From Saxidomus purpurata (lineage: Eukaryota; Mollusca; Bivalvia; Venerida; Veneridae): DNA of 64,000 nucleotides. Position numbers and translations under genes: made by a program. The notes beneath the pieces were generated by a model. It was given only the letters and a program-made list of their open reading frames with translations. It was not told the DNA's origin and searched no databases. Location of the stretch: NCBI GenBank assembly GCA_022818135.1, contig JAFMSR010000016.1, positions 43,076,093 to 43,140,092 on the forward strand. Direction: 5' to 3'. Positions 12,480-22,563 of the stretch are shown here, piece by piece. How positions within the stretch are numbered: position 1 is the stretch's first letter; the number at the start of each line of letters is the position of its first letter.

Positions 12480-13830
12480 CAAAGAAATAACCAATTTAAC
12501 TTTGTAATACTTGTACTTGTAAACTATGAATTGGAAGCACGGGGTTGCAAATGTATTATTTCAAATTATATTTGAGCATATAATATAACATGGCAATTAC
12601 ATTTGCAATATTTCCGAATGCCACAACAATAAGCATTGCGAGTCATTTTTGCCTCTTAAAAGTACTTTTACATTCCTTAAAGAGCGTTTTATTGTTACTG
12701 TTGCTATCATCAGCCAAATGAATTTCAAAATCTTATTTTGATAAGAAAGTGTAACTTTTTAGAACTAGAAATTTGAGGTTTAATCACTTAATAGATCTGA
12801 ACAAATACGACACTATGACATCTCAAATTTCTCACTATCGATGTGAAGTATTTACTTTCCATTCAAATATTTCATAAAATATTTGAAAATATTTAAAACA
12901 TACAAATTGTCATAATGCGTAACCAAATTTACAAACGTTGGAATAAATCTTTCTCGAAATGGAAGATGCTATCATGAGGAAATCTGTGTTAAAGAAGAAA
13001 GAGGAAATTTTACTTTCCTTTAGGTAAGGCTAACATGTGTGCAAGTTTCTTGTATAAGACACTAAGATAAGTACTTTTATGACTTGTAAAATAATTGTTC
13101 ATGTAAACACCCACAATTGAGCAACTTTTGTCAAAATTTATGCGACAAAATATGAGATAATATTCTAGCACGAGAATAGAGCCTGGTTTTTTACGCAATT
13201 TCTTGACTGTCAACTCAATGATAAGAAGAGTTTGATTGGAAAACAGCTGTAAGCGAGATATTTCAGGTTAATATTTTTTTAAATGTTGTACACAATGGAT
13301 TGATCAAAGCAAAAAGTTGATCTTCTCATAGATTTATACCAAGACAAGGAACTTCTATAACATACAAGTGCAAAGGACTATCATAATAAACGAAAAAGAG
13401 AGTTTTTTTTTTAAATGAAAATTAAAAAACGTTTCAATATTGAACAGCTATCATCATATTAAGATTTTTTCTCAATGAAAACACTTTATTTCTTTTAAAA
13501 CATAATCTATAAATTTCATAATTTCTAAAAGAATTCAGAAACTCTATTGCTCAAGACAGTATTGAGTGCTGATGACATCTTCCCGCTATTTTGTCATTAA
13601 TTGTCAAGGCAATGTGTAGAAAAAATCTTACACTTTGCCATAACTTTGACGTATCTTAATGTCATGTCCCAGATTTCGATGTGTATGGGATTTCTATTAT
13701 AATATTACAGAAAGTATATAAATACGTTGTTTACATTGTAACGGCAATAATACGTACACATGTCTGAATGCGTTGAGGTAGGTGAGCTATTGTTAATTGT
13801 TTTGTATTTATTGTTTAAACAATAACGTGC
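12480..13830. repeat. Degenerate long tandem array, segment 2
   Basis: Same block order as 8560-11200; the GATGTGAAGTAT block appears near 12530, 12840 and 13675 and 'TATCATCAG' near 12705. Short frames here are chance. Confidence 0.65.
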
Positions 13831-13839
13831 TAGCATTTT

Positions 13840-14998
13840 CCTAAAAAACAAGTGGATGGATATTCGCCATGCAATATAAATACCCTACCAAGCATTTCTG
13901 GATGAGACTAGACAAGAACCATAGCTTCATGAAAATTCATCAAGAGGTTTGGGGGAAATTGTTACATGAACTTGACCTTTGATCACGACATTGACCTTCG
14001 CTTTTTGAATTATGATGTTAAATGATAATCCTCCGAATGAATAAGGCGATAAAGATATCGTTTCGATCATCACTCGAACATGTAACCTTCACGTGTTATC
14101 TGATTTTCTCCATGATACCAAAACTTACCTAATATATAAAGAATATCATTCAATTTTTTTTTTGAGAATTCAATACATGACCTTTGATCCTAAATATGAT
14201 CTTCATCTTAGGCAGGCTTGTTTGCAACGTAGACATTGAATTTAATCTCAATTAGGTGAACGTTTCGCTCAAGTTATAAAGAAGAGATTCTAAAATATGA
14301 CTTTGACCTTGCTGCTCAAGGTATTGGAAACAAGAAGTTATTTCAGAATAATTCTATATATGTAGATGTTACATCATCCTAGGCCACAAAATACCAGAAT
14401 ATAACCTTTAATTAGAAGTATAAGCCCTTGTTATGACATTGACCTTCAGGGTATCTACCCTTGGTTGGAGCACCACGCAGGCCTGTGACACAGCCGACAA
14501 TTGCACGAAGATATCTCAAAATCAATAAATACATCTTGTTATTACACCCCGTACAAAAACTAACTGTGACCTAGGCCTTTCAAGTTTCTCCAAGAGTTTG
14601 AAGCATAACACACCCTACTGATATGGACTTCAATTGTATTAAACTATTCCATAAACTGCATGCATGTAGAAGTTACAGCCCGAACATATAAAATAATACA
14701 AAGCCCTTAATTACAAGTTGTCAGCCCTAAATGTGACATTGACCTTCAAGTAAGCTCTCTGGATGCGATTTATGACACACTCTTGTGGTAGTAGCAATCG
14801 TTGCATTAAATTACAAATGTTTTGCACGTGCGTATTTAACCATACATAACAAATCATTGTGTTATGGGAGTTACTTCTTAAATGTATTTTAAATATGTCA
14901 ATGCATATGCAAGTTACAGCCGGGACAATGAGCGCGGGAGAAGAAACTGACGGACACACAGAAAGTACCAAGCAAATTAAAGTTAGACCAATCATTTG
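13840..14998. repeat. Dispersed 'GACCTTGACC' repeats ending in a 'GACGGACACACAGA' tail
   Basis: Several diverged pieces with 'TGACATTGACCTTC', 'TAGAAGTTACAGCC' and 'GATGCGATTTATGACACAC'. The last ~290 bases (14700-14990) match 25080-25362, including 'ACTGACGGACACACAGA' and 'ACCAAGCAAATTAAA'. Interrupted at 14999 by a Naiad copy. Confidence 0.65.
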
Positions 14999-15092
14999 AA
15001 AACAAAAAATAATATCAAACAGGGAACGCCACGTACCAAAAACGCAGCCTCCCCAAAACGAACCCCACAGCACCCAGAAGTGCACACCACCA

Positions 15093-15124
<32 letters not shown>

Positions 15125-15360
15125 GACACACACACACAATCATGTACACACACACATATACACTACCAACACACACTAGCATACAAAGCAAACACACGAG
15201 GACAAAACGAACAATTAAAGGAACACAGTGGGGCACCGCCTTGGAACGGTCAGTGGCAAAAACACCACTGGGGAGCTTAAACCGGTTTATGGTGCGCACC
15301 CAACCTCACTCTTACCCCCACCATGTTCCAAAGTCACAGGACAGTGTAAATAAAAGTAAT
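14999..15360 (-). mobile_element. Naiad 3'-end fragment
   Basis: On the minus strand it has the distal 3' UTR of the Naiad family: the CACTGGGGAG/CACCGCC region, the (TG)n tract (~15098-15142) and the family tail at 14999-15040. The 5' part, including coding sequence and SECIS, is missing. It splits a repeat that is uninterrupted at 25362. Confidence 0.85.
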
Positions 15361-15371
15361 AAGTAGTTTTA

Positions 15372-15938
15372 CCACTATTTTGACTCTACCATCAAGTAAA
15401 TTCACAATTGTAGAAATAATTCATAGGGATGTCATTACAATAACAGAAAAAATATAAATAAGCGGGAACATGTCGATTATCTGTAATATCCAGAACGCAC
15501 TGAATGGGAATGGAAAATGGCAAGTCGAGTATTTGTTTAATCTATTTCAAAATTTACAAACCATGAAAAAAAATGTCTTCTAAAGGCGGATGATGTTTTC
15601 AAGCGTTAGAACAGTTTCTAATACAATGAAGCAGACAAAGGTAGTATTACTTCCCAGAACATATAATTTGACGGTTTTGATCAATCTTTTTATGTCATGA
15701 AATATGATTCTTTAATATGTGATGTCATTGTATGCTATGGATGTGAAGTATGGGGTTTCAATAAAACATATTTGAACTTGTTAAATATATATCAATGCCT
15801 ATAATATGTAAATTATTTGAATATCAAGGGAATAAACAATACGAGCCATTGTTGCTTTTATTAGGAAATATAGATATCTCAAAGATATGTCTTATGTCCG
15901 GTTATTCATGCTATTATAATAAGGTAAATGTTACGAGC
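15372..15938. repeat. Degenerate long tandem array, segment 3
   Basis: Contains 'GCTATGGATGTGAAGTATGG' near 15735 and ends in a partial 'TTCATGCTATTATAATAAGG' block that is cut by the gypsy element; the block resumes at 20685. Confidence 0.65.
15935..15938. repeat. Target-site duplication TAAA, left
   Basis: Matches 20685-20688 on the other side of the gypsy element. Confidence 0.75.
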
Positions 15939-16503
15939 CAGGCGTAACGAGAAAGACAAAGCAAGCAACAAACTTTACAACATTTATTTAATCAAAATTA
16001 CAAAGTTGAGATAAAATCTAAAAACCTAATTCACAGTTCCAAATATCTTAAATTATTCTGATCCTGTTTAATGTCCTTTTGAAAGTCTAAATGCGGTTTT
16101 TGAATGTTCCTGAGCACTTTGAAATTAAATCGCACACACTAAAATTCAATAATCCACAACGATTTTTTCACTAAATAATATCCAAAGAATAATCCAGAAT
16201 CTTCACAGAGTAACTCCATATAATGACTGTAGACTAACCAAAGACCAAAGATGACCCTACAAATTTTCAATCCTTTATAGAAGGAAACGGAATAATCTTG
16301 TATTTACTTGAATAATCTCCAATTTTCTAAATATTCCAGCAGTTTCCGTATCATTCCATAACCTTATACCAGTTTCTATAATTTTCTATAAGCTTTCAAA
16401 TGTTCTAAATGTAAATATTATTGGCAAATAAGTGCTAATTAACAAAATCATCATTTTAAACATAAAAAAGTTCATAATTCACAAATAAGCTGTTTACATA
16501 ACA
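15939..16503 (-). repeat. 3' LTR of the Gmr1-like element
   Basis: On the minus strand it begins TGTTATG and ends CGTAACA (inverted TG..CA ends), 565 bases. Copies of this LTR type also occur at 20154-20684, 44522-45151 and 45541-45859. Confidence 0.9.
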
Positions 16504-16515
16504 CTTCTCCTCTTC
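16504..16515 (-). promoter_or_regulatory. Polypurine tract
   Basis: GAAGAGGAGAAG on the minus strand, directly upstream of the 3' LTR: the expected plus-strand priming site of an LTR retrotransposon. Confidence 0.75.
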
Positions 16516-16730
16516 AAGAAAAAGAAAAACCATGCAATATTTTTTCTTTAGTCAATACTTATACAATGTCTGTTGGGAAAATATTGCAATTACAATCACA
16601 TCAGCAAGAACAAAATTTAAACGGCTAAATATTATCAAACACTAAAAGAACCATATATAATTAACAATTGCATATTTTCAAACAAAAAATAGCTCTTGTA
16701 TATAAAATGCTCTTTCTGCTAAAAAAACAT

Positions 16731-17105
16731 TCAAACACGGGAAAGAGCATCGGGAGTCACATTGTCTTTCCCTTTTATATGTTTTATTTCAATATCGTAC
16801 TCTTGCAACAATAGACTCAACCTCAGCAATCTTTGATATTTGCTTTTGAGTTTGTGTAGGAAATTGAGGGGATTGTGGTCACTGAAGACAACAATGGATG
16901 TCACTGCAGAAGTTAGATAAACTTCGAAGTGCTGAATTGCAAGAATAAGTGCAAGAAACTCTTTTATAGAAAAGTAGTAAACTGGACGTTCAACTCCATT
17001 GTTGTCCTCTTGCAATAGTACAGCTCCTGCACCAATGTCACTGGCATCAACTGCCAATTTGAAAGGTTTGCCAAAGTCTGGTGCTATGAGAACTGATGTT
17101 TTCAT
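16731..17105 (-). pseudogene. RNase H domain of the Gmr1-like element
   Basis: The frame has the gypsy RNase H landmarks: A-P-D-F-x-K-P-F near residue 8, the catalytic V-D-A-S, then G-A-G-A-V-L-L-Q, F-S-D-H-N-P-L and the C-terminal D-A-L-S-R. Between Y-Y-F-S and K-E-F-L-A-L about 15 residues usual in the family are missing, so the fold is damaged. It ends at a stop at 16731, so RNase H is the last domain before the 3' LTR and integrase is not downstream of it. It abuts RT remains upstream (17110-17767). Confidence 0.9.
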
Positions 17106-17187
17106 AAGGAAAGGCTTTCACTGTATCAAATGCATTTTGACACATGTTGACATATATTGTTCCAAACAAATTCTGTTCCTTTCTTTA

Positions 17188-17224
17188 GTACGTGGCTTTC
17201 CCTGTTTGATATTATTTTTGTTTT
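17188..17224 (+). mobile_element. Naiad tail fragment, ~37 bp
   Basis: GTACGTGGC followed by TTCCCTGTTTGATATTATT and a T-rich end is the extreme 3' end of the Naiad family, sitting inside the gypsy RT region in the opposite strand. The extreme 5' truncation is typical of target-primed reverse transcription. Confidence 0.75.
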
Positions 17225-17581
17225 AAAGGTTCTGTTATTCAGAAAATTGATGACAAAATTTTCTATAATAACCAGCCATACCAAGAAAACACATCAGTTC
17301 TCCTCTACAAGTAGGCTCAGGGAATTCAGAGATAGCTATGACCTTAACATCTATAGGTTTAACTTGACCTTGTCCGACATAATGACCAAGAAATGTCAAA
17401 GTAGCATGACAAAACTAAGCCGTTGAAATGTAGCTGGCGAGTTTTTCATTCTAAATGGCATAACTTTGTACTGATACAGGCCATCATGTGTAACAAAGGC
17501 AGAGATCTCCTTCGCTCTTTCAGTAAGTGGAATCTGCCAGAATCCTTTGAGGAGATCAAATTTTGTAACATATTTTGCTTT

Positions 17582-17767
17582 TCAAATTCTGTAAATGCAG
17601 TCATCTATTCTTGGAATTGAAAAAAAAACTGATTTGGTGACATAATTCACTTTACGATAATCTGTACACATTATGTATGTTCCGTCTCGTTTCGGCACCA
17701 ATATACATGGAGAGCTGTAATTACCTTGACTAGATTCAATGAAATCATTGTCTAAAAGATATTTCAC
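17582..17767 (-). pseudogene. RT N-terminal region of the Gmr1-like element
   Basis: The frame K-Y-L-L-D-N-D-F-I-E-S-S with S-S-P-C-I-L-V-P-K, D-G-T-Y, C-T-D-Y-R-K-V-N and P-R-I-D-D-C-I is the fingers region of a gypsy RT. The rest of the RT, down to 17110, is present only as frameshifted remains and is interrupted by the Naiad tail fragment. It lies between integrase (upstream on this strand) and RNase H (downstream), which sets the unusual domain order. Confidence 0.85.
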
Positions 17768-18172
17768 TTCATTTCAAAGATATTCCTGCTTGCTGGATTC
17801 ATTCTGTATGGAGGTTGTTTGATTGGTGTGGAGTCTTCAATAATGACATCATGATGAATTATATTCATTCTTGTGGGGATGTCAGGGAATAAGTGCTCAT
17901 ATTCCTGAATTACTTTTTCTCATTTCAGCTTTTTGTTGTAGCTCCAGGTGTGCAAGTTTCTGGTCTAAATTTTGCAGAATGTTCGAGTTGTGAAGTTTCG
18001 CTGAACCAGGATCAGAATGTTCGCACAAATTGTAACCCATGTTCTTGTTGAACAGAGCTTGCCACTGTTACAGGTTTTGGAAATGAGCTATCTCTATCAA
18101 TATATTCTTTTTACATATTTATATGACACATTTGGTTTAGCTTACGCCTCCCAATAGTGTTTATAACATAGT

Positions 18173-19030
18173 TTAAATCACTTTTTTGTCAGTTGTATAT
18201 AGACCAAAGTATCTAGCTTGTAAAGGTTTTCCTGAAATAGGCAAAAGAGCTATGACCTTTTCACCAGGATTAAATCTTGTTTCTATGGCATTCTCGTCAT
18301 ATCTTGATTTCATTTGGCTTTGTGTGACTTTGAAATTTGAACGAGCCAATTGCCTTTGACAATTTATATCTGAAGACAGAAACGTACTGAAGCAAATTAA
18401 GTAAAATTCCATCGTCAGAAATAATTTTCTCTTTTAATAATTTCAGTGTTCGACGAACAGTGTGTCCTAATAGTAGTTCAATCTGACCAAGAATCCAACA
18501 GATTCTTGCACAAATTCTCTTACAGCAAATATCAGTAAATGAATGCCTTCATCTAAGTCATTTATAGTGTCAAACCAGTATGACCTAATAATTGTTTTCA
18601 ATGTTTGCTGACACCTTTTCAGTGCACCTTGACTTTTTGGATGATAAAATGAAGACCTATACTGCTTAATCCCTAATTCAAGCATTACTTGCTGGAAAAT
18701 GCCAGACATGAATTGGATTCTTGGTAAGATTGAACTGACCTTGGTAGACCAAAAAATGTGAAACATTTCACAAGGGCCTTAACAATTGTTTTAGTCTTGA
18801 TATTCCTTAACGAAATGGCTTCTGGGAAGCGGGTTGAAGCACACATAATTGTTAAAAGGTACTCAGAACCTAACTCAGTTCTGGGTAAAGGACCAACACA
18901 GTCTATTAAGATCATACTGAAAGGTTCATCAAAAGCTGGGATAGGCTCCAAGTGAGCTTTTGGTATTATTTGATTAGGTCTCCCTACCATCTAACAAGTA
19001 TAGCAAGTTTTGCAAAACCTAGGAAGACTA
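18173..19030 (-). pseudogene. Integrase of the Gmr1-like element
   Basis: A C-K-T-C-Y-T-C piece of the HHCC finger, with a TAG right after it where Gln is expected, leads into the core (M-V-G-R-P-N-Q; L-I-D-C-V-G-P-L with the first catalytic Asp; C-A-S-T-R-F-P-E-A). A second frame (18467-18766) carries S-G-I-F-Q-Q-V-M and H-P-K-S-Q-G-A-L-K. The second Asp and the catalytic Glu appear substituted (S-Y-Q-E-S-N; A-L-K-R). The C-terminal N-P-G-E-K-V-I-A-L-L-P motif follows at 18173-18412. At least two frame changes; inactive. It lies directly after the protease region. Confidence 0.9.
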
Positions 19031-19214
19031 GGTCTTGTGAAGTTTCATCTTCATTCAAAGCCCAAGGAAACAAATTCAAAATCTCAGGATCATTATGTTG
19101 TTCCTGGATAAGCTGTGACCTTGACAGTAAGTCATGACCTTGGTCTTTTGACTCTGGTGACTGATTCAGGCAGACTAGGGGTAGGAGGTGTATTAGCCTT
19201 ATCAAAAATCTCAC
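19030..19214 (-). pseudogene. Linker and start of the integrase region, with deletion
   Basis: The segment S-R-S-Q-L-I-Q-E-Q-H-N-D-P-E-I-L-N-L followed by a short acidic stretch is the N-terminal part of the gypsy integrase domain. It joins almost directly to the C-K-T-C remnant; most of the region between, including the His pair of the finger, is missing. Confidence 0.75.
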
Positions 19215-19640
19215 TTATAAAAGAATCATATAAGTCAACATCTGTATAATGGTCATTTGGAATGGCTTTTTGAGCCAAAGCTCGAGTAACTGCACAAGAA
19301 GAGTAAAGGTCAGGAATTTCCTGCTCAATGGGGTCTGGGGTTTGATCTATATATGGTGTGTCAGCTACAAGTGGATTAACCACAACCTTATCTTGAGCTA
19401 AGTCATTCCCTAGCAATAACTGGACACCGTTGAAAGGTAAGAAAGGTCTAATACCAACAGCCACAGGTCCAGTAACCAAATCTGAGACTAAATTATTATT
19501 ACGGAGAGGGACATGAAGATTTTCACACTCTACTCCCTGAATAAGAACAGTAGTTCCAGAAGAACTCTTCTCAGAAAAAGACACGGTATCTGCTAAAATA
19601 AGAGATTGAGAAGCTCATGTGTCTCTTAATATCCAAATAG
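19132..19640 (-). pseudogene. Aspartic protease region of the Gmr1-like element
   Basis: The minus-strand frame reads I-L-R-D-T-stop-A-S-Q-S-L-I-L at ~19600-19640: this is the retroviral-type D-T-G-A active site with a TGA in place of the Gly codon. Downstream come L-L-L-G-N-D-L-A and a long acidic linker rich in Pro and Asp, ending at 19132, where the integrase linker continues in another frame. The premature stop at the active site alone would inactivate the enzyme. Confidence 0.8.
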
Positions 19641-19821
19641 GGGTAGGTGTACAAGTATCACATGTAAGTGACACAAAACCATCTGAAATGAATGGTTCAT
19701 CAATCTCCAAAACAGAATTAGAATTTGGTTCTGTAACCTTGACAATTGTTTGGTTCTCAATACAAGACTGAGGTTTTAAATTAAAGTGGTGAGACCTGTA
19801 GGTTTAGCCTCATTTCGTTAT

Positions 19822-20150
19822 TGTTGCTTCCTATTTAAGGTTAAGCACTCTGAAATAAGGTGAACAGGCTTTTATAATAATATATGTAGGTTGAGATAAA
19901 GGATTTTGACCTTTGGTATCTTTGGATGACCTTTGTCTCGGTACGCTAGACTGACTGTTCAGACTAGAATGATTATTGGAAGTTACTTAAGAATTATTGT
20001 GTGAGTAAGTTGGTTTTGTTTTATTCACAAATGAAACTATATGGTTAAGAGAATAGTCATCGGCCAAACGAGCTGCCGCGTCCAATGTTTCTACTTGTTC
20101 ATCAAATATATACTCATCTATCAAATACTGAGCGAAAATATTCTTATTCT
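19822..20150 (-). pseudogene. gag C-terminal remnant
   Basis: At ~20020-20100 the minus strand encodes T-L-D-A-A-A-R-L-A-D-D-Y, a motif typical of gag C-termini in this gypsy group, and near 19830-19880 K-P-V-H-L-I-S-E-C-L-T-L, a broken CCHC knuckle with the first cysteines lost. Most of gag is deleted. Confidence 0.65.
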
Positions 20151-20153
20151 AAG

Positions 20154-20684
20154 TTATTTAATCAAAATTACAAAGTTGAGATAAAATCTAAAAACCTAAT
20201 TCACAGTTCCAAATATCTTAAATAATTCTGATCCTGTTTAATGTCCTTTTGAAAGTCTAAATGGGGTTTTTGAATGTTCCTGGGCACTTTGAAATTAAAT
20301 CTCACACACTAAAATTCAATAGTCCACAGCGATTTTGTCACTAAATAATATTCAAAGAATAATCCAGAATATTCACAGAGTAACTCCGTATAATGACTGT
20401 AGACTAACCAAAGACTAAAGATGACCCTACAAATTTTCAATCCTATATAGATTCATTTTTCCAGAAGGATACGGAATAATCTTGTATTTACTTGAATAAT
20501 CTCCAATTTTCTAAATATTCCAGCAGATTCCATTTCATAACCTTCTACCAGTTTTTATAATTGTCTATAAGGTTCCAAATTTTCTAAATGTAAATATTAT
20601 TGATAAATAAGTGCTCATTAACAATAAACATCATTTCAAATATCAAAAAAGTTCATTATTCACAAATAAGCTGTTTACATAACA
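20154..20684 (-). repeat. 5' LTR of the Gmr1-like element, truncated
   Basis: About 530 bases match the 3' LTR; the inner ~45 bases (down to CGTAACA) and the primer-binding site are missing and join gag directly. The outer end is TGTTATG at 20684, next to TAAA (20685-20688). Confidence 0.9.
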
Positions 20685-20830
20685 TAAATAAATCTCTATT
20701 AAAATATGACATTAAAGGATTTCTCTCCATAACTTCTTTCATTATAATATTTGTGCATGTTTGTTAAAGTATATTTTCAAAATTTTGTATATATTCTTTA
20801 GTCAAATTGATACTGTCATTAAGCAAAGAA

Positions 20831-21144
20831 ATGTTGTTATATTTTCATCCTTCAGGGATTGTTATTCGTTCTAAACCCTCGGCCTCTGTCAAGATGAGGA
20901 GTACCCAGTGGTCTTTTTGCCACTGACCGTTCCAAGGCGGTGCCCCACTGTGTTCCTTTAATTGTTCGTTTTGTCCTCGTGTGTTTGCTTTGTATGCTAG
21001 TGTGTGTTGGTAGTGTATGTGTGAGTGTGTGTCCATGTGTGTGTGTGTGTTGGTGGTGTGCACTTCTGGGTGCTGTGGGGCTCGTTTTGGGGAGGCTGCG
21101 TTTTTGGTACGTGGCATTCCCTGTTTGATATTATTTTTGTTTTT
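20831..21144 (+). mobile_element. Naiad copy with internal deletion
   Basis: 20831-20903 is the very start of the Naiad frame, beginning at its ATG, and matches the minus strand at 50479-50407. It joins at 20904 directly to the distal 3' UTR (CCCAGTGG..), (TG)n tract and tail. The whole coding body and the SECIS are missing. The flanks are the degenerate array. Confidence 0.85.
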
Positions 21145-22521
21145 ATCAATGACGACAATGAAATAATTACTTAAGAAATTTGTTTAAGGTCAACCTTTGG
21201 ATCATTTAAATGCAGTCTTGAAACTGAGCCGGTCATACTTTTTTTCTCAATTTATTGATTTTTGTGATGCACAGAAAAGTTTAGTCTTAAAATCGAGGCG
21301 GTCTATCGGGTGGCTGAAAGGCTAGCCTTAAATTTCATTTAACATGTAGTCACTTGATGAGTATGCCATCGCTCGAAATCTTTAGTATGGAAGCGAAGTA
21401 TGGGACATCCATTAAAATATTACAGATAACTATAAACATGTTTTAATAGAAGTAAATGGCCATAGAAATTGAATGTCAATGACGTTGTGCAAAGACACTT
21501 TTGCTTGTCTCTATTAACAACATTACATATAATGAAGAAACGTTGCCTTCTTTTGGATGCTATCATCAGGCAGAGAAATCATCAATTTCAATATCAAATA
21601 ATTTGACGTTTTATCATTAAGTCATGTTGTACCTAAAAATATTAATCCAAAAAAGCTACACTTCTACATTATTTATTTGAATTATTGGGACTCCGTTTAA
21701 ATATTAGAGACGATTTATGAATTGTTGTTTATATGCCAGTGGACATAATACTTACGTGATGAATCCCAAGACATGTAACGCTCTGATAGTTCCAATGCTT
21801 CACTATGGATGTTGAAAAATTTGGATAGATATGAACATGCTGTACATATGTCTTCGATCTTAGTATCTAAAAGCCAAAGGTGGAGTGCACGCGAGTATTT
21901 GGTACCTGTTATAAGGAAAATCTCATAATTCCACGTTTTATCACTTGATTTATCTGAACAAATGCGACTCTTCTATCGCTACAACTTTTAACTGCTAATT
22001 TCAGTATGCGGTGTCCATTAGAATAGTTCAGAAAGTATATGAATAAGTTGTGTAGATGACTGTCGAGATATTTTCGTAAACTCCACTGAATTGCAATGGA
22101 GCTGAGCAAGGCTAGTTTTTGTAAACTCTTTTAATAAACTTTAGAAACGACGGAGGAAACCTGTTTTGTGTTGAAGGATGCTATCATCAGACATTGACAG
22201 GAAGAGGAAAAATTACTTTCCAAAACAAACAAGTTAACGTTTCTTCCATTTTCCCTTCACTTCGGATATTAATTATCCATATTAATGGCCATAATTCTTC
22301 AAATTTTCTGAATACGTAAGAAGCAGACGAGGATGAGCCATTTGGTACCTGTATTATTTTTAATAGTTAAAGATTAAAGTGAAATCGTTTTTTTCTTTAA
22401 AACTAATTTTTAATTTTATCATTTGATGAATCTAAAAAAATATTACTCTACAATATCAGATATGGTTGTGAAGTGTGGGGTTCCAACCAAAAATATATGA
22501 ACAATATATATATGTATGCTA

Positions 22522-22563
22522 TATTTGCCCTGATGATGCAAAAGTGAAACCGGTTGGCAAATA
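22522..22563 (+). ncRNA. Hammerhead-ribozyme-like motif (type I, dimer-type)
   Basis: The order is stem I TATTTGCC (22522-22529), core CTGATGA (22530-22536), a short stem II (GC, loop AAAA, GT) and core GAAA (22546-22549). Then come the palindromic stem III ACCGGT (22549-22554), cleavage position T (22555) and stem I GGCAAATA (22556-22563), exactly complementary to the first stem. The palindromic stem III fits hammerheads that act as dimers, as in Penelope-like elements and retrozymes. Stem II is weak (a G.U pair that looks like a decayed CpG), so activity is doubtful. Confidence 0.6.

Larger units (their letters stand above)
15939..20684 (-). mobile_element. Ty3/gypsy element with PR-IN-RT-RH order (Gmr1-like)
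   Basis: LTRs at 15939-16503 and 20154-20684 flank minus-strand remains of gag, protease, integrase, RT and RNase H, in that order. In most Ty3/gypsy elements integrase follows RNase H; integrase before RT is the copia-like order known in the Gmr1 clade. TAAA duplications bracket it. It is inactive: the 5' LTR has lost its last ~45 bases together with the primer-binding site and most of gag, the integrase zinc-finger region is partly deleted, and several stops and frameshifts are present. Confidence 0.9.

Noticed and set aside
18758..18955. Plus-strand frames across 16999-19137
   Set aside because: They are antisense shadows of the minus-strand gypsy polyprotein.
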